Below the pieces are notes generated by a model. It saw only the letters and a program-made list of their open reading frames with translations. It ran no database searches and was not told the DNA's origin. From the NCBI GenBank assembly GCA_039809495.1, contig JBDHVC010000018.1:1-64000 (forward strand): a stretch of DNA of 64,000 bases, in the 5' to 3' direction. This stretch comes from JAFLCL01 sp039809495 (GTDB lineage: Bacteria; Myxococcota_A; Polyangia; Polyangiales; Sandaracinaceae). The translations under genes were made by a program, and so were the position numbers. Shown piece after piece: positions 56,426 to 64,000 of the stretch (the first letter of the stretch is position 1; each line of letters begins with the position of its first letter).

Positions 56426-56794
56426 TCAGCCCGAGCTACACGTGCCGGCGCGACAGACGGAACCCGCGCCGCACGAGGTGCCGTCGGCGGCGTTCGTGAG
56501 GGTGCAGGCGGGAGGAGACGCGCCGAGGTCGCAGGGAGGGAGGGTGGTGTGACAGGCGTCGATGAGGTCGAGGTCGTGGACCTCGACGGGGGTGCCGTGG
56601 TTGGTGTTCGATCCGTCTCCGAGCTGGCCGTCGAAGTTGTTTCCCCACGCCCACACGTGCCCCACGGAGTCGAGCGCGACGGTGTGGTTCAAGCCCGCGG
56701 CGACGGCGACGATCGTACCCATGCCGCTCGACGTGCTGACGACTGCGGGGTTTCGTGAGGACACGGGGATGGCGTGGACAGACGCGCTCCGCAC
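56426..56794 (-). pseudogene. Truncated copy of the adjacent RCC1-repeat gene
   Basis: The 122-residue frame contains one RCC1 unit (STSSGMGTIVAVAAGLNHTVAL, VWAWGNNFDGQLGDG) followed by PVEVHDLDLIDACHTTLPPCDLGASPPACT. It closely matches the last repeat and Cys-rich tail of the gene at 56903-58624. It lacks a signal peptide, the other repeats and the C-terminal sorting tail, and stops at TCSSG. I infer a partial tandem duplication that is no longer functional. Confidence 0.75.
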
Positions 56795-56854
56795 GACGTC
56801 GAGGCGAGCATCGTTCCCGTCTGGAATGACAGCCTCGCCCCGACGCTCTCGCCC

Positions 56855-56877
56855 GAGGCCGCCACGAAGGCGGCCTC
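56855..56877 (-). terminator. Hairpin after the RCC1 gene
   Basis: GAGGCCGCC (56855-56863) and GGCGGCCTC (56869-56877) form a perfect 9-base stem with the loop ACGAA, 25 bases downstream of the RCC1 stop on the minus strand. Confidence 0.55.
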
Positions 56878-56902
56878 TAAGGCGTCGATGCCACGAGGTC
56901 AG

Positions 56903-58624
56903 TCAGCGCTCGGCGCTCATCGACCGCCGCGTCCGAAGAGCGAGGCCGAGGCCGAAGAGGGCGAAGAGACTGACTCCGAATGGTAGGCCGCTCCGGCTCG
57001 CGCCGACGGCGCTGCACGAGCAGTCGCTGCTCTCGGTCGGACCCTCCTCGCCTCCGCCGTCGAAGCCCGCGCCCGCGTCCGCGCCGCTGCTCGCGTCCGC
57101 GCCGCTGCTCGCGTCCACGCCGCTGCTCGCGTCCGCGCCGCTGCTCGCGTCCGCGCCGCTGCTCGCGTCCGCGCCGACGCCGGCGTCCTCCGGCTCGGAC
57201 CTCGTGCAGACGCCCGCCGCGCAGACGTGGCCCGCCTCGCCGCACGCCGTGCCGTCCGGAGCGTTCGTGATGGTGCAGGCGGGAGGAGACGCGCCGAGGT
57301 CGCAGGAGGGGAGCGTGGTGTGACAGGCGTCGATGAGGTTGAGGTCGGGGACCTCGACGGGAGTGCTGCGCGAGGTGGTCGTGCCGTCTCCGAGCTGGCC
57401 GTCGCCGTTGTCTCCCCACGCCCAGACGTTTCCTGCGGAGTCGAGCGCGACGGTGTGGTCGGAGCCCGTGGTGACGGCGACGACGGTGCCCATGCCGCTC
57501 GACGTGCTGACGGCCACGGGGGTGTTGCGCCGATTGTTCGTCCCCTCTCCGAGCTGGCCGTCGCTGTTGTCTCCCCACGCCCAGACGTTTCCTGCGGAGT
57601 CGAGCGCGGCGGTGTGGTGGAAGCCTGTGGCGATGGCGACGACTCTGCCCATGCCGCTCGGTGCGCTGACGGCCACGGGGGTGTTGCGGTCGGCGTGCGT
57701 ACCGTCTCCGAGCTGACCGTCGCCGTTGAATCCCCACGTCCAGACGTTTCCGTCGGAGTCGATCGCGGCGGTATGGGCGTAGCTCGCGGCGACGGCGACG
57801 ACTCTGCCCATGCCGCTCGGTGCGCTGACGGCCACGGGTGTGTGGCGGTTGGTGTTCGTGCCGTCTCCGAGCTGACCGTATTCGTTGTTTCCCCACGTCC
57901 AGACGTTTCCTGCGGAGTCGAGCGCGACCATGAAGGTGCCGCCTCCGGCGACGGCGACGACTCTGCCCATGCCGCTCGGCGCGCTGACGGCGACGGGGGT
58001 GTTCCGGTCGGTGCCAGGGCCGCTCTCTCCATCTCCGAGCTGGCCGTGTTCGTTGTCTCCCCACGTCCAGACGTTTCCGTCGGAGTCGAGCGCGACGGTG
58101 TCGCTCCAGCCCGCGGCGACGGCGACGACTCTGCCCATGCCGCTCGGCGCGCTGACGCGCGTAGGGGTGTTGCGCTCGGCGTTCGTGCCGTCTCCGAGCT
58201 GGCCGGAGGCGTTGCCTCCCCACGTCCAGACGTTCCCCTCGGAGTCGATCGCGACGGTGTGGTAGAAGCCCGCGGCGATCGCGACGACGGTGCCCATGCC
58301 GCTCGACGTGCTGACGGGCACGGGGGTGTTGCGCTGGGTGTTCGTGCCGTCTCCGAGCTGGCCGGAGGCGTTGCCTCCCCACGTCCAGACATCTCCTGCG
58401 GAGTCGATCGCGACGGTGTGGTAGTAGCTCGCAGCGATCATCCGCATCGTGCAGTGATGCGGCGTCGCCGCGGAGCACGTGGCTCCTCCTCCGCTCTCGA
58501 GGGCGGCTGTCGTCTGCCCGACCGCGCGCTCGCTCCCGTCGTCCATGCTCGTGTCGTCCGTCGCCGTGCAGCCGAAGAGCACGAGCGAGAGCGCCAACGT
58601 CCGCGTTCCTAAGTGTCGAAGCAT
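56903..58624 (-). CDS. RCC1-repeat lipoprotein with MYXO-CTERM-like tail
   Basis: A 573-residue surface protein. The signal RTLALSLVLFGC gives a lipidated Cys. About seven RCC1-type repeats follow, each with a form of HTVALDSAGNVWAWG and GQLGDGT, making a beta-propeller. Then come a Cys-rich segment (CHTTLPSCDLGASPPACT), a low-complexity linker of GADASS units, and SDCSCSAVGA before LPFGVSLFALFGLGLAL and RTRRS. That ending is the Cys-helix-Arg pattern of MYXO-CTERM sorting signals. AGGGGGAACG precedes the ATG at 58624. Both an N-terminal lipobox and a C-terminal sorting signal are present, which is notable. Confidence 0.88.
   Translation of the reverse strand: MLRHLGTRTLALSLVLFGCTATDDTSMDDGSERAVGQTTAALESGGGATCSAATPHHCTMRMIAASYYHTVAIDSAGDVWTWGGNASGQLGDGTNTQRNTPVPVSTSSGMGTVVAIAAGFYHTVAIDSEGNVWTWGGNASGQLGDGTNAERNTPTRVSAPSGMGRVVAVAAGWSDTVALDSDGNVWTWGDNEHGQLGDGESGPGTDRNTPVAVSAPSGMGRVVAVAGGGTFMVALDSAGNVWTWGNNEYGQLGDGTNTNRHTPVAVSAPSGMGRVVAVAASYAHTAAIDSDGNVWTWGFNGDGQLGDGTHADRNTPVAVSAPSGMGRVVAIATGFHHTAALDSAGNVWAWGDNSDGQLGEGTNNRRNTPVAVSTSSGMGTVVAVTTGSDHTVALDSAGNVWAWGDNGDGQLGDGTTTSRSTPVEVPDLNLIDACHTTLPSCDLGASPPACTITNAPDGTACGEAGHVCAAGVCTRSEPEDAGVGADASSGADASSGADASSGVDASSGADASSGADAGAGFDGGGEEGPTESSDCSCSAVGASRSGLPFGVSLFALFGLGLALRTRRSMSAER
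57081..57170 (-). repeat. 18-bp tandem repeat coding GADASS
   Basis: Five copies of GCGCCGCTGCTCGCGTCC, the middle one with a single change, encode ADASSG units in the linker before the sorting tail. It is likely to vary in length. Confidence 0.9.
57340..58450 (-). repeat. DNA-level RCC1 repeats
   Basis: About seven units of roughly 155-170 bases share long near-identical blocks such as CCCCACGTCCAGACGTTTCC and GCCCATGCCGCTCG. The high DNA identity suggests recent expansion or gene conversion between repeats. Confidence 0.8.
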
Positions 58625-58824
58625 CGTTCCCCCTGAAGTCGTATGGGTAAGTGGGTGACTAGCGTTGGGGGCGGAGCGGAGTCTGTCAACCGAGGCCTCG
58701 AGCGAGCCTCGGGTGGCGTCTCGCCCTCGAGCTCTCCCCCTCGGCGGTGAAGCGACGGGCGTGAGCGTCACCCGGACGCTCGGGCCCCGCGCTCGATGGC
58801 GTGCGCGAACGGGATCGATGGGGG

Positions 58825-58830
58825 TAGGCT
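58825..58830 (+). promoter_or_regulatory. -10-like TAGGCT upstream of fumarase
   Basis: TAGGCT ends 6 bases before an in-frame ATG at 58837 and 78 bases before the ATG at 58909, which has its own GAAGGAG. The transcript could start translation at either. Confidence 0.45.
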
Positions 58831-58908
58831 GCGCCCATGCGGATCGACGACCAGGTCGAGAGCTTCGTGTCCGATCCGTCGGTCCCCCACCAGCCTGAAG
58901 GAGCGCCC

Positions 58909-60561
<1,653 letters not shown>

Positions 60562-60605
60562 CCCGCGAGCTCCGCGGCCGCCTCGGCGCGCTCCGCGTCC
60601 GCTGC

Positions 60606-60611
60606 TATCAC
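60606..60611 (+). promoter_or_regulatory. -10-like TATCAC before tcdA
   Basis: TATCAC ends 6 bases before the ATG at 60618, with no Shine-Dalgarno. It matches TANNNT except at the last base. Confidence 0.3.
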
Positions 60612-60617
60612 TCGCGC

Positions 60618-61643
60618 ATGACGCTCCCCATCGCTCAGAAGGACGCGAGCGAGGCCTCGAACGAGGCCCGCTCGAGCCCGCCGCTCAAGACGAACCGCCG
60701 CTTCGATCGCGCGGCGCGGCTCTTCACCGAGCCGGGGCTCCACCGGCTGATGGGCGCGCGGGTCGTCGTCTTCGGGATGGGCGGCGTCGGCTCGTTCGCC
60801 GCGGAGGCGCTCGCGCGGAGCGGCGTCGGCGCGCTCACGCTCGTCGACTTCGACGACGTGTGCGTGACCAACACCAACCGCCAGCTCCACGCGATGAAGG
60901 GCACCGTCGGCAAGCCGAAGGCCGAGATCATGGCCGAGCGCCTGCGCCTCGTCTCGCCCTCCTCGCGCGTCGAGCCCGTCCTCGAATTCTACGAGGAGGC
61001 GAAGGCCGACCTGCTCCTCGAGGGGCCGATCGACTTCGTCATCGACGCGATCGACTCGGTCGCCGCGAAGGCGCACCTGCTCCACGAGTGCGTGCGGCGA
61101 TCGATCCCGGTCGTGAGCTCGATGGGCGCGGCGGGGCGCCTCGATCCGACGCGCGTCCGCGTCGCCGATCTCGCGGACACCGAGGTCTGCGGTCTCGCGC
61201 GAGACGTGCGCGGCATCCTGCGCAAGCGCTACGGGCTCGCCCTCGCGCGCGGGACGAGGACGGGCATCGACGCGGTGTTCTCGGACGAGCCCCAGGTCGC
61301 GCCCGCGCGGCTCTCCTACGACGAGGAGAAGGGCTTCGTCTGCGTCTGCCCCAACCGCGACAACGGCCTCTACACCTGCGACCACCGCGCGCGCATCGAC
61401 GGCTCGGCGTCCTTCGTGACGGGCACCTTCGGCCTCACTGCGGCGAGCGTCGTGGTGCGCGCGCTCACCGAGGAGCACCGCGCGGTTCACCGTCGTGCGA
61501 GCGCCGCGCCCGCCCAGCCCGCGTCGGCCCAGCCCGCGTCGACCCAGCCCGCGTCTGCCCAGCCCGCGTCGGCCCAGCCCGCCTCGACCCAGCCCGCCGC
61601 CGATCACGCGTGCGGGTGCGCGTGCGCCGAGCGCGAGCGCTGA
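60618..61643 (+). CDS. tcdA: tRNA threonylcarbamoyladenosine dehydratase TcdA
   Basis: An E1-like enzyme that uses ATP to cyclise t6A to ct6A in tRNA. The 341-residue protein shows the nucleotide loop FGMGGVGSFAAEALARSGVG, then LVDFDDVCVTNTNRQLHA, VIDAIDSVAAKAHLL and STMGAAG-like VSSMGAAGRLDPT, all matching TcdA. An unusual C-terminal extension has six AQPAS/TQPAS units followed by DHACGCACAERER, which may bind a metal. It is convergent with the regulator at 61648, with four bases between the stop codons. Confidence 0.92.
   Translation: MTLPIAQKDASEASNEARSSPPLKTNRRFDRAARLFTEPGLHRLMGARVVVFGMGGVGSFAAEALARSGVGALTLVDFDDVCVTNTNRQLHAMKGTVGKPKAEIMAERLRLVSPSSRVEPVLEFYEEAKADLLLEGPIDFVIDAIDSVAAKAHLLHECVRRSIPVVSSMGAAGRLDPTRVRVADLADTEVCGLARDVRGILRKRYGLALARGTRTGIDAVFSDEPQVAPARLSYDEEKGFVCVCPNRDNGLYTCDHRARIDGSASFVTGTFGLTAASVVVRALTEEHRAVHRRASAAPAQPASAQPASTQPASAQPASAQPASTQPAADHACGCACAERER
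61512..61601 (+). repeat. 15-bp tandem repeat coding AQPAS
   Basis: Six copies of GCCCAGCCCGCGTCG with few changes encode AQPAS or TQPAS units in the TcdA tail. Confidence 0.9.
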
Positions 61644-61647
61644 CCGC

Positions 61648-64000
61648 TCACGCGCTCCGCCGCACGGCGTACGCGGGATCGAGGCGATAGCCGCTCTCCT
61701 CCGTCCGCAACACGTCGCGCAGGCCCATCTTGCGGAGCGTGGAGATGGCGACGCGGACGCGGTGGGCGCCGGCGTCCGGGCGCATCCGCTCGCCGGGCCA
61801 CCCCGCCTCGAGGAGCGCGCTCCAGTCGGCGTGCGCGCCCCGCTCGAGCGCCGCGAGGTGCTCGAGGATCAGGCGGAGCGGCTTGCGGCGAGAGAGGTCG
61901 ACGCGCGGCGCCTCGCTCACGCGGAACCAGAGCGCGTCCGGCCCGATCACGAGGCTCGCGCTCGCGTGGGAGGGCGGCGGGACGCTGTCGAGCGAGATCG
62001 CGCTCGCCGGCACGAGGAGCAGGAGCGCGACGAGCGGCGAGCGGTGGGGGCTGTCGAGCGCGAGCGGGTCGTCACCGAGGAGGGCGACGAGCGCGCCGTC
62101 GGCGAGGCCGCGCGCGCGCGCGGTGGCCTGGACGACGAGCCGCTTCGCGGCCTCGCGCCGGTTGGCCTCGGCCTCGATGCGCGCGAGCGTGAGGAGCGCG
62201 AGCACGTCGAGATCGGGGAGCCGCGTAGGGTCGTCGGAGGCGAGGGCCTCGCCGAGGAGCAGCCGCGCCTCGCCGCGCTGCCCGCGCGCGGCGTGCAGGA
62301 CGCCGAGGAGCGCGCGCGCGCTCGACTCGACGTTGGCGAGCGAGAGCTCGCTCGCGCCCGCGAGCGCCTCCTCGAGGAGCCGGATCGCGGGACCGAAGCG
62401 GTCCTGGCCGCGCGAGAGGAGCGCGAGGGTGAGCGCGAGCGGGACGAGCGTCGTCAGCCAGGCGCGGCGATCCTCGTCCTCCTGCGCCAGCTTCGAGGCG
62501 CCCTCGAGGAGCGCGCGCGCCGGCTCGAGCTCGAGCCGCGCGAGCGCGACGAGGCCCAGGCGCCGCGCGAACGCGATCTCGCCCGGCCGGTCGTTCGCCC
62601 GCCGCGCCCGCGCGAGCCCCTCGTCGAAGAGGAGGCGCGCGCCCTCGAGGTCCCCCGACCGGTAGAGGATCCCGCCGCGCGTCGAGAGGGCGGCGCTCGC
62701 GAGCGCGTCGTCGTCGGCCTCGCGGGCGAGGAGCGCCGCGCGATCGAGCGCTTCCTCCACGCGCGCCCTCGGCTCCGCCCTCGCCGCGCCGAGGCGGGCG
62801 AGGAAGAGGAGCGCGCGCCCCTCCACCGAGCGCTCGTTCGAGTGGTGCGCGAGCGTGAGCGCCTCGGCGAGATCGCGCTCGACGCGCTCGCCGCGCTCGT
62901 CGGCGCCGCCCCGGAGCTCGAGCTCCGCGCGCAGGAGGTGGGCCCGCGCGAGCAGCCGCGGATCGGCGCCCGAGCCGCGCGCGACGGAGAGCCCGCGCTC
63001 GAGGTGATCGCGGGTCAGCTCGAGCGACCCCTCCCGGAGCAGGATCGGCGCGAGCACGACGAGCGCGCGGAGCGCTCGATCGGCGCTCCGTGAGCTGACG
63101 TTCGGCCGCCCGAGGATGCGCTCGACGACCGCGAGGAGGTTCTCGCGCTCCTCGGCGATCGCCTGCCTCGCGCGAGAGGCCTCGCGCCCGCTCGCCCGCG
63201 CCGCGGACGCCTCCGCCCACGAGACGTAGTGGGAGGCGTGGCGATCCTCGAGCGCGTCGCGTCGCCTCGGATCGAGCGAGGGCTCGACGAAGGCGCGCAC
63301 GCTCTGATCGAGCGCGAGGCGCACCTCGAGGCTCGCCCTGGGCTCCGAGAGGCCGAGGAGCGAGCGCTCGCGCAGGCTCTGGAGGATGTCGAGGATCGGG
63401 GCGCCCTCGTCGCGCCGCTCACCCTCGAGGACGCGCTCCGCCGCCTCCGCCGTGAAGCCGCCGCGAAAGACGCTGGCGGCCGCGAGCACGTCGCGCGCGG
63501 CGGGCTCGAGCAGCTCGACGCTCCACGCGATCGACGCCTCGAGCGTCCGATGGCGCGCGTCGCCAGCGCCGCCGCGGCGGAGCACGTCGAAGCGGTTGCT
63601 CAGGCGGTGCAGGAGCGCGGCCGGGCTCATCACCGCCATGCGCGAGGCGGCGAGCTCGATCGCGAGCGGCAGGCCGTCCAGCCGGCGAACGATCGCGCTC
63701 ACCGTCGCGCGATCGCGCTCGTCGAGGCGGAAGCCGGGGCGGTGGCGAGCCGCGAACGACGCGAAGAGCGCGATCGCGGTGTCCTCGTCGGCGATGGGCG
63801 CGATCTCGAGCGTCACCTCCTCGGGGATCGAGAGGCGCTGGCGGCTGACGACGACGAGGGCGAGCTCGGGCACGGCCGCGAGCCAGCGCGTGAGCTCGCC
63901 CGCGAGCGCGACGAAGCGGTCGAAGGGGTCGAGCACCAGGAGGAGCGGCGCGTGTCGCGCGAAGAGCCGCGTCAGGTCCTGCTTGCGGGCGCCCTTGCCG
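61648..64000 (-). CDS. Partial gene: NTPase/TPR transcriptional regulator with C-terminal winged helix
   Basis: The gene's 5' end lies beyond the window; about 784 residues are visible. The N-terminal end shows GKGARKQDLTRLF and HAPLLLVLDPFDRF, a Walker B-like strand of an AfsR/LuxR-type STAND ATPase. RRLDGLPLAIELAASRM, the GLPLA box, follows. A long helical section of TPR-like repeats comes next (AHLLRAELELRGG, ALSTRGGILYRSGDLEGARLLFDEGL). The last 90 residues are an OmpR-type winged helix (VDLSRRKPLRLILEHLA, RVRVAISTLRKMGLRDVLRTEESGYRL). DNA binding at the C-terminus is the reverse of the AfsR order. It probably activates transcription in response to a ligand. Confidence 0.85.
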   Translation of the reverse strand, partial: GKGARKQDLTRLFARHAPLLLVLDPFDRFVALAGELTRWLAAVPELALVVVSRQRLSIPEEVTLEIAPIADEDTAIALFASFAARHRPGFRLDERDRATVSAIVRRLDGLPLAIELAASRMAVMSPAALLHRLSNRFDVLRRGGAGDARHRTLEASIAWSVELLEPAARDVLAAASVFRGGFTAEAAERVLEGERRDEGAPILDILQSLRERSLLGLSEPRASLEVRLALDQSVRAFVEPSLDPRRRDALEDRHASHYVSWAEASAARASGREASRARQAIAEERENLLAVVERILGRPNVSSRSADRALRALVVLAPILLREGSLELTRDHLERGLSVARGSGADPRLLARAHLLRAELELRGGADERGERVERDLAEALTLAHHSNERSVEGRALLFLARLGAARAEPRARVEEALDRAALLAREADDDALASAALSTRGGILYRSGDLEGARLLFDEGLARARRANDRPGEIAFARRLGLVALARLELEPARALLEGASKLAQEDEDRRAWLTTLVPLALTLALLSRGQDRFGPAIRLLEEALAGASELSLANVESSARALLGVLHAARGQRGEARLLLGEALASDDPTRLPDLDVLALLTLARIEAEANRREAAKRLVVQATARARGLADGALVALLGDDPLALDSPHRSPLVALLLLVPASAISLDSVPPPSHASASLVIGPDALWFRVSEAPRVDLSRRKPLRLILEHLAALERGAHADWSALLEAGWPGERMRPDAGAHRVRVAISTLRKMGLRDVLRTEESGYRLDPAYAVRRSA

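Noticed and set aside
57340..58450. Regular repeats that might be read as a CRISPR array
   Set aside because: The units are about 155-170 bases, lie within one coding frame and encode RCC1 repeats.

Overview
This window looks like chromosomal DNA from a myxobacterium (phylum Myxococcota), most likely a Sandaracinus- or Polyangiales-like organism. This is an inference. It rests on the very high G+C, the many lipoproteins with long Asp/Gly or Cys-rich linkers, two eukaryote-like Ser/Thr kinases and an FHA protein, an RCC1-repeat surface protein ending in a MYXO-CTERM-like sorting tail, and a eukaryote-style beta-oxidation module. Base composition and start-to-stop coding structure are uniform. 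I saw no complete mobile element, CRISPR array, rRNA or tRNA. Genes are tightly packed and no gene-free stretch exceeds about 300 bases; the longest are 25487-25767, 16473-16749, 8294-8559 and 56187-56425.

Layout. 1-1271: 3' part of a gene encoding a coiled-coil protein (minus). 1397-5040: pdxA overlapping a divergent uvrA (plus), then rpoZ (minus) and a cyclopropane-synthase-type methyltransferase (plus). 6377-10350: an unknown protein, an FHA/zinc-ribbon protein and a divergent Ser/Thr kinase. 10436-14676: a minus-strand operon of a polytopic membrane protein, a membrane-anchored repeat protein and a PPC-type lipoprotein. 14803-20945: cytochrome c lipoprotein, second kinase, GT-C-like membrane protein and a multi-PAS hybrid histidine kinase. 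20969-25486: PPP phosphatase, MFS transporter, Fe superoxide dismutase and a RamB/ScfR-like regulator. 25768-28078: a divergent pair of unknown genes followed by a decayed copy of the regulator's 3' end. 28146-31222: MazG-like hydrolase, two lipoproteins and ettA. 31368-36555: four lipoprotein or repeat-protein genes. 36572-39729: OsmC, an unknown protein and acetyl-CoA synthetase. 39854-44432: unknown protein, FG-GAP lipoprotein, GreAB-domain protein and ion channel. 44604-48981: carAB. 49061-52997: a translationally coupled minus-strand operon of SCP-X thiolase, a three-domain cupin/caspase-like/methyltransferase fusion, and a glutamate-racemase relative. 53182-56186: small unknown protein and an MFE-2-like SDR/hydratase/SCP2 protein. 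56426-58624: broken and intact RCC1 genes. 58909-64000: class I fumarase, tcdA and a partial NTPase/TPR/winged-helix regulator.

How the genes fit together. The thiolase and the MFE-2-like protein together resemble the last steps of peroxisome-type beta-oxidation of branched or sterol-like acyl chains. Acetyl-CoA synthetase and fumarase add acetate and TCA-cycle functions, and the RamB/ScfR-like regulator belongs to a family that controls acetate or short-chain acyl metabolism. The two kinases, the FHA protein, the PPP phosphatase and the hybrid histidine kinase form a dense signalling neighbourhood.

Three features run through the whole window. (1) Many start codons lie 6-11 bases after a TANNNT hexamer and lack a Shine-Dalgarno sequence, which suggests leaderless transcripts. 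(2) Stop codons are often followed by (C)GGCGCG. (3) Several convergent gene pairs end in an inverted repeat that contains both stop codons. The most novel single gene is the fusion at 49891-51816.
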